Source of the DNA: CAVSSX01 sp963730735
GTDB taxonomy: Bacteria; Actinomycetota; Acidimicrobiia; Acidimicrobiales; RAAP-2
Assembly: GCA_963730735.1 (NCBI GenBank)
Contig: CAVSSX010000012.1
Span: 496,001 to 560,000 of the forward strand
Length of the DNA: 64,000 bases
Direction: 5' to 3'
Positions within the stretch are counted from its first letter, which is position 1; every line of letters begins with the position of its first letter. The translations under genes and the position numbers were made by a program. This document shows positions 16,134 to 24,772 of the stretch, piece after piece. The notes below the pieces were generated by a model. The model was not told the origin of the DNA, did not search any database, and saw only the letters and a program-made list of their open reading frames with translations.

Positions 16134-17165
16134 TCAGATCTGGCTGACGATCTTGTTGGAGAACATGCTCGGGTCGGCCTTGATGCCGGCGGTCGACAGC
16201 GTCTTGATGTTGGCGGCGATGTCGCTCGGGTTCATGGTGAAGATGCCGTGCGCCTTGGTGTAGGGAGTGAGGATCAGCGGCATCTGGGACTTGTTCTCCA
16301 GGAGTTGCTGGGCTTGGGTCAGGCCCGAGGACTTGGCGTACTCCAGCGAGACCTTGGTCCCCTGGGCGATGTGGTTGATGTCGTAGGTCCACCCCTGCTT
16401 CTCGGCCTTCATGAACGCCACCAGTTCCTTCTCCTTGGTGGCCAGGGTCTCCGAGGTGACCTCGTAGAGGTCGGAGTAGATGGCGTAGCCGAAGTCGGCG
16501 AAGAGGAACTGGTAGGTCTTCACACCCTTCACCGCCAGCTCGCCCGGTTCCGAGGTGGTGAAGCCCATCCAGGCGTCCACCTCACCGGTGGCCAGGGGGG
16601 TCGGGTCGAACTGCACCGGGACGATGGTGATCTTGGACACGTCGATGTTGGCCACCTTGACGAAGGTGGTCCACGCGTTCTGGTTGGCCGACGAGACGCC
16701 GAGCTTCTTGCCGTACAGGGCCTCGGGCGACTTGATGGGCTTGTCGGCCAGGCTGATGATGCAGAAGGGGTTCTTCTGGTAGCGGACGCCGATGACCTTG
16801 AGGTCGGCACCCTGGGCATTGGCCTGGGCCACGGCGTCGGCGGCGCTGATGGCCACCAGGGCCTTGCCCGACACGACGACCGGCTCGGGCACCACCGAGG
16901 CCCCACCGGCCAGGATGTTCACCGCCAGCCCGTGGTTCTTGTAGTAGCCGAGCTTGTCGGCCAGGAACGTCCCGGCGAACTCGGCGTCCTTCACCCACGA
17001 CAACTGGAACGTCAACGGCGTCAGACTGGCGGCGCCTGCCGGTGCGGCCCCGAGGACGCTCGGCAGCGCCCCGGCGGCGATGGCGCCGCCGGCCACGGCC
17101 AACCCGGCTCCGAGAAAACTGCGACGACTGAACTGACGCTGCGTACCCGCCGTTGATTCGTTCAT
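16134..17165 (-). CDS. Tat-exported solute-binding protein, NMT1/THI5-like (SsuA type)
   Basis: This is a 343-residue periplasmic-type binding protein. A twin-arginine signal (SRRSFLG at 13-19, then a hydrophobic stretch ending in APAGAAS) means it is exported folded. The mature part begins TFQLSWVKDAEFAGTFLADK and continues through LGYYKNHGLAVNI, the NMT1/THI5 and SsuA-like pattern found in binding proteins for pyrimidine precursors, sulfonates, nitrate and similar small molecules. ATG 17165 is 6 bases after the -10-like TATGGT and 49 bases after the shared TTCACA element, so a leaderless mRNA is likely. It heads the unit with TauD, the RarA-like protein and creatininase. Its ATPase and permeases are probably those at 10513 and 19868-21573. 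Confidence 0.9.
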   Translation of the reverse strand: MNESTAGTQRQFSRRSFLGAGLAVAGGAIAAGALPSVLGAAPAGAASLTPLTFQLSWVKDAEFAGTFLADKLGYYKNHGLAVNILAGGASVVPEPVVVSGKALVAISAADAVAQANAQGADLKVIGVRYQKNPFCIISLADKPIKSPEALYGKKLGVSSANQNAWTTFVKVANIDVSKITIVPVQFDPTPLATGEVDAWMGFTTSEPGELAVKGVKTYQFLFADFGYAIYSDLYEVTSETLATKEKELVAFMKAEKQGWTYDINHIAQGTKVSLEYAKSSGLTQAQQLLENKSQMPLILTPYTKAHGIFTMNPSDIAANIKTLSTAGIKADPSMFSNKIVSQI

Positions 17166-17171
17166 GGCCAG

Positions 17172-17214
17172 ACCATATGGAATTTGTGTGTCTCGACCGT
17201 TACCCCATTGTGAA
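17172..17214 (-). promoter_or_regulatory. shared island promoter element, copy C
   Basis: On the minus strand TTCACA (17214-17209), GGTAA (17204-17200) and GGTCGAGA (17198-17191) are followed by the -10-like TATGGT (17177-17172) and, 6 bases later, the ATG of the solute-binding protein. All spacings equal those of copy A. Confidence 0.72.
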
Positions 17215-17265
17215 CAGCTCGTTACCGGACCTTCATGGGACCGACAGCCGGTCGCCGAGCCGGAG

Positions 17266-18657
17266 TTACCCCGTCGCCCGAGCCTGGAGTCGTCGGGCCA
17301 CCGCCGTGTGGCGGGCCAGCAGCTCGTCGATCCGCGAGTCGACCAGACCGCCGTCCCTCACCACGGCTCGACCGGCCACCACGGTGTGACGGGCGGCCAC
17401 CGGGCCACAGCGCAGCCATGACTCGACGGGGTCCGAGAGGGCGCCGGCGAAGGCCACCCCGGTCAACGGCCAACAGACCAGGTCGCCGACGGCACCCGGC
17501 CGGAGCACGCCCAGCTCCCCCGTGCGCCCGAGGCACGCGGCACCGCCCAGCGTGGCGATCTCCAGGGCGTCGCGGGCGCCGGTCGACGCCGGGCCCGACC
17601 GCAGCCGACCCAGCAGCATGGCCGTCCGGGCCTCGAGCCAGAGCGAGGCGCTGTCGGTGGACGACGAGCCGTCGCACCCGAGACCCACCGGCACGCCGGC
17701 CCGCCGGAACTCGGCCACCGGGGCCAGGCCCTGGGAGATCATCAGGTTCGAGCTCGGACAGTGGGCCACCCCGACCCCGGCGTCGCCCATCCGCAGCACT
17801 TCCTCGGGGTTGGGGAAGACGCAGTGGGCGACCCACGTCCGGTCCGTCAGCCAGCCGACCGACTCCAGGTGCTCGATGGGCCGGACACCGTAGGTGGCCA
17901 GGCAGTAGGTGTCCTCGTCGGGGTCCTCGGCGATGTGGGTATGGAGCCGCACGTCGAGGCGCTCGGCCAGCTCGGCGCTCTCCCGCATCAGCTCGGCGGT
18001 CACCGAGAACGGGGAGCAGGGGGCGAGCGCCACCCGGACCATGGCCCCGGGGCGGGGATCGTGATGTCGAGCCACCGCCGCCTCGCTGGCGGCCAGGATC
18101 TCGTCCTCGGTCTGGCACACGCTGTCGGGCGGCAGGCCGCCGTCCTTCACCGAGCGGCTCATCGAGCCCCGCGTCGGGTGGAAACGGACGCCGATCTCCC
18201 GGGCGGCGGCGATCTCCGCCGAGAGCAGGTCGCCCCCACCCCGGGGGTGAACGTAGAGGTGGTCGGTCGACGTCGTGCAGCCCCCGAGGGCCAGCTCGGC
18301 CAGGCCCACCCAAGCCGAGAGGTAGGCGGCCTCCTCGTCGAGACCGGCCCACACGGGGTACAGGGTGGTCAGCCACGTGAACAGGTCGACCTTGTTGGCC
18401 GGGGCGAACGAACGGGTCAGGTTCTGGTAGATGTGGTGGTGGGTGTTGATCAGGCCCGGGGTCACCAGGCAGTCCCGGGCCCAGAGGGTCTCGGTGGCCG
18501 GGGGCTCGTCGCCGGGCCGGCCGACGGCCACCACCATCCCGCCGTCGATGGCCACCCAGCCGCCGGGGATCTCGAGACCGTCGTCCATCGTCGCCACGTG
18601 CTCGGCGTCGCGGACCAGGAGGTCGACCGGAGAGCTCGAGGGATCGATGCCTGCCAC
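17266..18657 (-). CDS. amidohydrolase, 8-oxoguanine deaminase / AtzB-TrzA type
   Basis: This 463-residue enzyme belongs to the cytosine-deaminase-like amidohydrolases that remove amino or related groups from purines, pyrimidines and s-triazines. Metal ligands are visible: HHH at 73-75 in LINTHHHIYQNLTRS, the His of HTHIAEDPDED, the His of WVAHCVFP, and the Asp of GLGCDGSSSTDS. The block FTWLTTLYPVWAGL and CTTSTDHLYVHP resemble bacterial 8-oxoguanine deaminases. GTG 18657 is chosen because it is the first start after the upstream hydrolase stop (10-base gap), and longer starts would read into that gene. The enzyme supports a nucleobase-like substrate for the island. Hydroxyatrazine-type substrates are an alternative. 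Confidence 0.85.
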   Translation of the reverse strand: MAGIDPSSSPVDLLVRDAEHVATMDDGLEIPGGWVAIDGGMVVAVGRPGDEPPATETLWARDCLVTPGLINTHHHIYQNLTRSFAPANKVDLFTWLTTLYPVWAGLDEEAAYLSAWVGLAELALGGCTTSTDHLYVHPRGGGDLLSAEIAAAREIGVRFHPTRGSMSRSVKDGGLPPDSVCQTEDEILAASEAAVARHHDPRPGAMVRVALAPCSPFSVTAELMRESAELAERLDVRLHTHIAEDPDEDTYCLATYGVRPIEHLESVGWLTDRTWVAHCVFPNPEEVLRMGDAGVGVAHCPSSNLMISQGLAPVAEFRRAGVPVGLGCDGSSSTDSASLWLEARTAMLLGRLRSGPASTGARDALEIATLGGAACLGRTGELGVLRPGAVGDLVCWPLTGVAFAGALSDPVESWLRCGPVAARHTVVAGRAVVRDGGLVDSRIDELLARHTAVARRLQARATG

Positions 18658-18667
18658 GACGGCGACG

Positions 18668-19717
18668 CTACCGACGGCCCGTGAACGCCCAAGGGCCGGG
18701 CGATTTCCGCTGGATGAACTCTGCCAGGCACGCCACCGAGGCGTCGGCTTCGGGCAACGAACCGGCATGGCCGAGCCACGTGTGGAAGGCCCCGACCACC
18801 TCCACCAGCTCCGCCTCGACCCCGGCCGACCGGGCCCGGTGGACCGTCGTGCGGGCATCGTCGAGGAGCATCTCGTCCGGCCCCACGAGCACCAGCACGG
18901 GCGGCAAGCCGGCGAAGTCGCCGAAGGCCGGGGAGGCCAGAGGATCCCGGGGGTCGGCCCCGGCCAGGTACCACTCGATCACCCGCTCGGGGGCGTCGAT
19001 CCGGGAGAACGGATCCCGGCCGGCGTTGGCCTCGTGGCTCCCCCCGGCGAAGGTCAGATCGATCCCCGGCGAGGCCAGGACCATCGCCGCCGGCATCGGC
19101 AGACCCCGATCGCGGGCCAGGAACGTGGTCCCGAGACACAGGTTGCCGCCGGCCGAGTCGCCGAAGAGCACGATCCGCCCGGGGTCCACCCCCTGGTCGA
19201 GCAACCACCGATAGGCCGTGGCCGCATCCTCGACGGCCGCCGGAAAGGGGTGCTCGGGCGCCAAGCGGTAGCCGACCACCAACGATCGGCCGCCGACGGC
19301 CGCCGACAGTCGGGCCCCGAGGACCCGGTGGGTGCCGATCCCGCACACGATGTACCCCCCGCCGTGGAGGACCAGCAGGACCGGCCCGTCCGGGCGTCCG
19401 TCGGGGTCGCGCCACGACCACTCCGCCGGCACGCCCCCGGCGTCGACCGGTTCGGTCCGGAGCCACGACGGCCGGGGGTGTCGTGCCGCCGCCCCAGCGG
19501 CGAATCGCCACTCCTCGAGCGTGAGCGTCGCCGACGGTGTGCGCCGCCACAGGTCCTCGACCAGGCGGCGACTCTCGGCGCTCGGCCGGTCGCCGAGTAC
19601 CCGCGTCGGTGACCGGTCGGCCGCCCCGGCGGATCCGGGACGCTCCGTTGCCTGCCGGTCCACTGCGTTCGCGCTCCGATCGTCGTTCCCACCGCCACCA
19701 TCGTGGCGGTACGTCAT
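18668..19717 (-). CDS. alpha/beta hydrolase, hormone-sensitive-lipase type
   Basis: This 349-residue esterase-like enzyme has the oxyanion motif HGGGY (118-122), the nucleophile elbow GDSAGG with Ser188, and a C-terminal catalytic His in AFHTWLGH. The first 45 or so residues are Gly/Asp-rich and poorly constrained. ATG 19717 is the annotated start, but a TTGACC-17-CATCAT promoter-like pair ends at that ATG, so translation may begin at an in-frame GTG 18 codons further on. It is upstream of, and probably co-transcribed with, the deaminase-like gene. It diverges from the permeases across the region holding promoter copy B. It probably cleaves an ester or activated amide. Confidence 0.85.
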   Translation of the reverse strand: MTYRHDGGGGNDDRSANAVDRQATERPGSAGAADRSPTRVLGDRPSAESRRLVEDLWRRTPSATLTLEEWRFAAGAAARHPRPSWLRTEPVDAGGVPAEWSWRDPDGRPDGPVLLVLHGGGYIVCGIGTHRVLGARLSAAVGGRSLVVGYRLAPEHPFPAAVEDAATAYRWLLDQGVDPGRIVLFGDSAGGNLCLGTTFLARDRGLPMPAAMVLASPGIDLTFAGGSHEANAGRDPFSRIDAPERVIEWYLAGADPRDPLASPAFGDFAGLPPVLVLVGPDEMLLDDARTTVHRARSAGVEAELVEVVGAFHTWLGHAGSLPEADASVACLAEFIQRKSPGPWAFTGRR

Positions 19718-19772
19718 GATGACCACCCCCGACCCGGTGGTCAATGGCCCGACCCCAGGCCTTAACAGCGCG

Positions 19773-19815
19773 TTCACACGACGGAAAAGGCCGGGAAATC
19801 GGCCCCCCGTACGAT
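19773..19815 (+). promoter_or_regulatory. shared island promoter element, copy B
   Basis: TTCACA (19773-19778), GGAAA (19783-19787) and GGCCGGGA (19789-19796) are followed by the -10-like TACGAT at 19810-19815, again exactly 37 bases after the element begins. Here no start codon follows at +6. Instead a leader of about 46 bases with GGAGG (19852-19856) precedes the permease GTG at 19868. Confidence 0.7.
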
Positions 19816-19867
19816 CGTCCCGTCCACCTGTGGACCCCGCCCGGCTCCCCGTGGAGGCCAATCCCCC

Positions 19868-20698
19868 GTGTCGCTCCAAGTACTCGAGTCGCCAGCGACC
19901 ACCGATGCCGACACCGCCGGCCACCGGTGGTCGTGGAGCGAGCGCCCGCGCTGGGTCGGCGGGCTCATCGGGATCGTCGGGCTCCTGGTCATCTGGGAGA
20001 TCTTGGCCGTGGTCACGTTCCCGAAGACCCACATCATCCCGACCCCCCAGGCCGTCCTGGTGACGATGTTCCACGATCCCGGCTACTCGGTGTGGCAGAA
20101 CGCGCTCACCACGGCCGGTGAGGCGGCCCTCGGCTGGCTGTGGGGGAACCTCATCGCCCTGTTCCTGGCCGGCCTGTTCCTCCTCGCCCCGATCCTCGAG
20201 CGGCCCCTGCTCAAGCTGGCCCTGGCCAGCTACTGCATGCCCATCGTGGCCATCGGTCCCATCCTCTACGTCGTCCTCTCGGGGTCGTCGCCCCGGATCG
20301 CCATCGCCGCCATCGCCGTCGTCTTCACCACCCTGACCGGGGCCCTGGTGGGGTTGCGCTCGGCCGACCCGATCAGCCTCGACATGGTGCGCGCCTACGG
20401 CGGTGGGCGCTGGGTGCAGCTCACCAAGGTGCGGTTCAAGGCGGCGCTGCCGGCGACGTTCGCCGGGCTCTCCATCGCCGCCCCGGCCGCCGTGCTCGGG
20501 GCGATCGTCGGCGAGTACCTCGGCGGCGAGACCGGACTCGGGACCACCATGGTCCTGGCCGAACAGGCCTTCGACATCCGCCGGGTCTGGGCCATCGCCA
20601 TGGTGGCCACCCTGGTGGCCGGCGTCGGCTATCTGCTCACCACCGCCGTCGGGCGTCTGGTCACCCCGTGGGCGCCCCGGGCGGCACGCCAGGTATGA
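19868..20698 (+). CDS. ABC transporter permease, SsuC/TauC/nitrate type (first of two)
   Basis: This 276-residue membrane permease has about six helices. It contains the cytoplasmic loop that docks to the ATPase: the region around DMVRAYGGGRWVQLTKVRF fits the EAA-type consensus. It starts at GTG 19868 with GGAGG 11 bases upstream and overlaps the second permease by 4 bases (ATGA). Two different permeases suggest a heterodimeric channel, as in some thiamine-precursor and riboflavin importers of this superfamily. It carries promoter copy B, which links it to the ATPase at 10513 and the solute-binding protein at 17165. Confidence 0.92.
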   Translation: MSLQVLESPATTDADTAGHRWSWSERPRWVGGLIGIVGLLVIWEILAVVTFPKTHIIPTPQAVLVTMFHDPGYSVWQNALTTAGEAALGWLWGNLIALFLAGLFLLAPILERPLLKLALASYCMPIVAIGPILYVVLSGSSPRIAIAAIAVVFTTLTGALVGLRSADPISLDMVRAYGGGRWVQLTKVRFKAALPATFAGLSIAAPAAVLGAIVGEYLGGETGLGTTMVLAEQAFDIRRVWAIAMVATLVAGVGYLLTTAVGRLVTPWAPRAARQV

Positions 20699-21573
20699 CC
20701 ACCCTCACGTTGCCGCCAACGACCGCCGGAGACGTTCCCACCGAGGACGGTCCCGAGGAGGGCGGCCACCGGCTGCTGATGTTCGCCGGGCGGGCCACGC
20801 TGCGGATCGCCAAGAGCCTGCTGTGGGCCCTCCTGACCCTGGCCGTCGTGGTCGGCCTGTGGTGGGGCCTCCTCGCGGCCCTGCACCTGAACCCGTACTT
20901 CGCCAAGACCCCCGGCGACGTCTACGACTATCTGTTCACCGGCCCCACGGCGGCCGCCAACCGGCAACTGATCCTCTCGAACCTCGGCATCACCCTGCGA
21001 GACGCCGCCCTCGGGTACGTCGGCGGCACCATCGCCGCCGTGGCCGTGGCCGCCCTCATCGTGCTCCGCAGCTCGGTCGAACAGACCGTGATGCCGGTCG
21101 CCGTGGCCCTGCGCGCGGTTCCCCTGGTGGCCATGACACCCCTGCTCGTCCTCATCTTCGGCCGGGGGCTCCTGACGGTGACGATCATCGCCGGCATCGT
21201 CACCTTCTTCCCGAGTCTGGTGAACCTGGTGTTCGGGCTCCGCTCGGCCCCGGCCAATGCCTTCGACCTGATGCGCGCCTACGGGGCCTCGGAGCTCCAG
21301 GTCCTGCGCAAGATCCAATTCCCGTACTCCTTGGCCGCCCTCTTCGCCTCGGCCAAGATCGCCGCGCCGGGGGCCATCGTCGGCGCCACCCTGGCCGAGT
21401 GGCTGGCCACCGGCAAGGGGCTCGGCAACCTCATGTTGGTCTCGTCGTCGGACTCCCAGTGGGGCACCCTGTGGTCGTGCGTGGTCGTGATCACCATCGC
21501 CTCGGTCCTCATCTACAACCTGGTGACGATCGTCGAGACGCCGGTGGTGGCCCACTTCCGCGGGACCGACTGA
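20695..21573 (+). CDS. ABC transporter permease, SsuC/TauC/nitrate type (second of two)
   Basis: This 292-residue permease has an N-terminal soluble stretch of about 40 residues, then about six helices and the ATPase-contact loop FDLMRAYGASELQVLRKIQF. The ATGA overlap with the first permease and their divergence from each other suggest obligate heterodimers. No ATPase or binding protein follows, so the importer must be completed by genes elsewhere. The best candidates are those under promoter copies A and C. The next gene is convergent, 38 bases away. Confidence 0.92.
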   Translation: MTTLTLPPTTAGDVPTEDGPEEGGHRLLMFAGRATLRIAKSLLWALLTLAVVVGLWWGLLAALHLNPYFAKTPGDVYDYLFTGPTAAANRQLILSNLGITLRDAALGYVGGTIAAVAVAALIVLRSSVEQTVMPVAVALRAVPLVAMTPLLVLIFGRGLLTVTIIAGIVTFFPSLVNLVFGLRSAPANAFDLMRAYGASELQVLRKIQFPYSLAALFASAKIAAPGAIVGATLAEWLATGKGLGNLMLVSSSDSQWGTLWSCVVVITIASVLIYNLVTIVETPVVAHFRGTD

Positions 21574-21611
21574 CTCCCTTCCACGGACGTCAGGCGACCG
21601 GCACCGCCCGG

Positions 21612-22292
21612 TCAGAAGTGCTGGGAGAGCTGGCCGAACGCCGACAGCCGGAGGATTCCGGGATCGTCGGGATCGAGCGCCACCTCCTCGATCGCCCAGG
21701 TGTGCTCGTTCGGGATGAAGACCGCCCGCCACCCGGCGTCTCGCGCCGGGAGGATGTCCGAACGAGGTGAGTTCCCGACCATCCACGTCGCCCCGGGGTC
21801 GAGCGATCGCTCGGCCGCCAGCCGACGGTAGGTGTCAGGGTCCTTCTCCGCCACCACGTGGGTGCTGTCGAAGTGGTGGGCGAGCCCCGACCCGTCGATC
21901 TTCGCCCGTTGCTCCTCCACCGATCCTTTGGTGAGGAGCAGGAGTCGATGCCGCCGGCCGAGCTCCTCGAGTGTCTCGGCCACGCCGTCGAAGACCTCCG
22001 GCGGCGGTGTGAAGGCGGCGTCGACCAGGTCGGTCAGCTCCTGCCGCTCGACCTCGGTCAGCGGTCGGCCCTCCAGTCGTTCGACCACGTCCCCGAGGCT
22101 CCGCAGGAACGAGGCGCTGCCATAGCCGTGGGTGGGGATGTTGGCCAGCTCGGCGTCGTGGAGGTGGGCCCGGATGGCCGCCTCGTCGAGCACCGGATGG
22201 GCCATCCAGGTGACGTAGTCGGTGATCGCCCGGTGGAACCGCGCCTCGTTGCCCCACAGGGTGTCGTCGGCGTCGAAGACCAGGGTCACCAC
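21612..22292 (-). CDS. HAD-superfamily hydrolase
   Basis: This HAD phosphatase of about 226 residues has all four motifs: the nucleophile DADDTLW, the Thr of LLLLTKGS, the following Lys, and the acidic GNSPRSD. The cap insertion (about residues 20-100) matches the haloacid dehalogenase or phosphoglycolate-phosphatase-like class. The start is uncertain. GTG 22292 begins just before the first beta strand, whereas an ATG at 22391 would overlap the thiolase end by 44 bases and add a low-complexity tail. The gene lies downstream of the thiolase and may be co-transcribed with it. The substrate is unknown. Confidence 0.82.
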   Translation of the reverse strand: MVTLVFDADDTLWGNEARFHRAITDYVTWMAHPVLDEAAIRAHLHDAELANIPTHGYGSASFLRSLGDVVERLEGRPLTEVERQELTDLVDAAFTPPPEVFDGVAETLEELGRRHRLLLLTKGSVEEQRAKIDGSGLAHHFDSTHVVAEKDPDTYRRLAAERSLDPGATWMVGNSPRSDILPARDAGWRAVFIPNEHTWAIEEVALDPDDPGILRLSAFGQLSQHF

Positions 22293-22347
22293 GCCGCTCG
22301 GACCGCCACCGGACCAGGGTCCCTTGCCCGAGGCCCCGGCGTCGGGG

Positions 22348-23535
22348 TCAGCCGAGGCGCTCGAGGATGGTGGCGTTGGCCTGGCCGCCACCCTCGCACA
22401 TCGTCTGGAGACCGAACCGGCCGCCGGTCCGCTCGAGCTCGTTCAAGAGGGTGGCCATGATGCGGGCCCCCGAGCACCCGGTGGGGTGGCCGATGGCGAT
22501 GGCGCCCCCGTTGGGGTTGACCCGGGCCATGTCGGGGTGGAGCTCCCGCTCCCAGGCCAGCACCACCGAGGCGAACGCCTCGTTGATCTCGATCACGTCG
22601 AAGTCGTCGATCGCCATGCCCGACTTCTCGAGGATCAGCCGGGTGGCCGGGATCGGCGCCGTCAGCATGATCTGCGGGTCGTTGGCCGCCACGGCGAAGG
22701 TGTGGAAGCGGGCCCGGGGCGTGAGCCCGAGGGACGCCGCCCGCTCCTCGCTCATCACCAGCACCGCCGCCGCCCCGTCGGAGATCTGCGACGAGGTCCC
22801 GGCGGTGACCGTCCCGTCCTCCCGGAACGCTGGTCGGAGGCCGGCCAACCGCTCGAACGTCGTGTCCCGTCGGACGCCCTCGTCGAAATCGAGCACGCCG
22901 GTGGCCAGCTGCTGGCCCTCCTTCGGCTGCACCCAGTCGGCGTACCGGGTGTCGAGCGGGACGATCTCGTTCTTGAAGCGTCCCTCGTCGGCCGCCGTTG
23001 CCGCCCGGCGGTGCGACTCGAGGGCCAACGCGTCCATGTCCGACCGGCTGATCTTCCACCGCCGGGCGATCTCTTCGGCACACTCGCCCTGGTGGATCAG
23101 CTCGAAGTGCTCCCGGTAGAGCGGGCCGTAGGCCTCACCCGGGCCCGACTCGGTGGTCGCCCCGATGGGCACCCGGCTCATCGACTCGATGCCGGCACCG
23201 ATGACGATGTCCATGGCCCCCGAGATCACCGCCTGGGCGGCGAAGTGGACGGCCTGCTGGGCCGAGCCGCACTGGCGGTCGACGGTGGTGCCCGGCACGG
23301 TCTCGGGGAACCCAGCGGCCAGGGCGGCGTTGCGGCCGATGTTCATGGCCTGCTCGCCCACGGTCATCGTGCAACCCATGATGACGTCCTGGACCAACGA
23401 AGGGTCCAGGCGGTTGCGCTCGACCAGGGCGGCCAGCGGCTGCGCCGCCAGGTCCACGGGATGCCAACCGGACAGTCGGCCACCCCGGCGGCCGACGGGT
23501 GTGCGGACGGCATCGACGATCACGGCGTTGGGCAT
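22348..23535 (-). CDS. acetyl-CoA acetyltransferase (thiolase)
   Basis: This 395-residue thiolase joins or cleaves 3-ketoacyl-CoA. The acyl-accepting Cys89 is in DRQCGSAQQAV, the His is in NPNGGAIAIGHPTGCSG, and the second Cys is in MCEGGGQANA. Length and the early RTPVGRRGG motif are typical. ATG 23535 is 6 bases after the -10-like AACAAT, so a leaderless mRNA is possible. The gene diverges from the acyl-CoA dehydrogenase pair by 48 bases, and the two units may serve one beta-oxidation pathway. Degradative and biosynthetic thiolases cannot be separated here. Confidence 0.93.
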   Translation of the reverse strand: MPNAVIVDAVRTPVGRRGGRLSGWHPVDLAAQPLAALVERNRLDPSLVQDVIMGCTMTVGEQAMNIGRNAALAAGFPETVPGTTVDRQCGSAQQAVHFAAQAVISGAMDIVIGAGIESMSRVPIGATTESGPGEAYGPLYREHFELIHQGECAEEIARRWKISRSDMDALALESHRRAATAADEGRFKNEIVPLDTRYADWVQPKEGQQLATGVLDFDEGVRRDTTFERLAGLRPAFREDGTVTAGTSSQISDGAAAVLVMSEERAASLGLTPRARFHTFAVAANDPQIMLTAPIPATRLILEKSGMAIDDFDVIEINEAFASVVLAWERELHPDMARVNPNGGAIAIGHPTGCSGARIMATLLNELERTGGRFGLQTMCEGGGQANATILERLG

Positions 23536-23541
23536 GGGTCC

Positions 23542-23547
23542 ATTGTT
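23542..23547 (-). promoter_or_regulatory. candidate leaderless -10 box AACAAT
   Basis: On the minus strand AACAAT is followed by 6 bases and the thiolase ATG, matching the leaderless geometry seen elsewhere in the window. Confidence 0.4.
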
Positions 23548-23583
23548 GCCGCGAACCCTCCTGTGTGCCAGATTCTCGGACGG

Positions 23584-24766
23584 ATGGACCTGACCTTCAC
23601 CCCGGCTCAAGAGGCGTTTCGCGCCGAGGCCCGGGCGTGGTTGGCGGCGCACGTGCCCCCGGTCGGCTCGCTCGCCTCCCTCGACACCGAGACCGGCTTC
23701 GCCCAGCACCGGGACTGGGAGCGGACCATGGCCGCCGACCGCTGGTCGGTGGTCAACTGGCCCGCCGAGTACGGGGGGCGCGACGTCGGCATCGTCGAGT
23801 GGCTGGTCTTCGAGGAGGAGTACTACCGCGCCCGTGGACCGGCCCGGGTGAGCCAGAACGGGATCTTCCTGCTCGCCCCCACCCTGCTCGAGTACGGGAC
23901 GGCCGAGCAGAAGGCCCGGTACCTCCCCCCCATGGCCTCGGGCGACGAGATCTGGTGCCAGGGCTGGTCGGAGCCCGACGCCGGGAGCGACCTGGCCAGC
24001 ATCCGCAGCCGGGCCCGCCGGAACGCCGGCGGGGACGGCTGGGTGCTCGACGGCCAGAAGACCTGGTGCTCCCGGGGCGCCTTCGCCGACTGGTGCTTCG
24101 GGATCTTCCGCACCGATCCCGAGGCCGAGCGTCATCGCGGCCTCACCTACTTCCTCATCCCGATGGATGCCCCGGGCGTGACCGTCCGCCCGATCCCCCA
24201 GATCGACGGGGAGACCGGCTTCGCCGAGGTCTTCTTCGACGGGGTCGAGATCCCCGACGACCAGGTCCTCGGAGAGGTCGGGCCAGGGATGGGGTGTGGC
24301 CATGGCCACGGCGGGCAGCGAGCGGGGGCTGAGCCTGCGCAGCCCGGCCCGCTACACCGAGGCGGCCGGGCGCCTGCTCGACCTGTACGCCACCCGCACC
24401 GACGCCGGGCCGGTGACCGGGTCGCTGGCCGACGACGTGGCCCGGGCCTACATCGACGCCCAGGCGTACGGGCTGCACACCTACTGGACGGCGTCGAAGG
24501 TGCTCGACGGCCACCCGGTGGGCCCCGAGGCCAGCTGCAACAAGGTGTTCTGGTCCGAGACCGATCTGGCCATCCACCGAGCCGGCCTGGCCCTGCTCGG
24601 CCCCGCCGCCGGGTCGCTGACGGCCACCGGGCCCGACGGGGAGCCGGCGCCCGGCGAGTGGCTCGACGGGTACCTGTTCGCCCTGGCCGGGCCGATCTAC
24701 GCCGGTACCAACGAGATCCAGCGCAACGTGGTGGCCGAGCGGCTGCTCGGCCTGCCCCGGGGCTGA
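23584..24766 (+). CDS. acyl-CoA dehydrogenase, first subunit, frame break
   Basis: This is an FAD-dependent acyl-CoA dehydrogenase of about 393 residues after correction. The N-terminal domain includes the FAD/substrate segment GWSEPDAGSDLASI. The frame from ATG 23584 is lost after GEVGPG. Removing one G in the run at 24286-24288 restores GPGWGVAMATAGSERGLSLR and leads to the C-terminal helical domain ending YAGTNEIQRNVVAERLL. The canonical catalytic Glu of short- and medium-chain enzymes (YEGT) is Ala here. Together with the following gene this fits heteromeric FadE-type enzymes known from steroid side-chain degradation, where one subunit holds the base at another position. The second subunit starts 6 bases later. 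Confidence 0.88.
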
Positions 24767-24772
24767 GACGGC

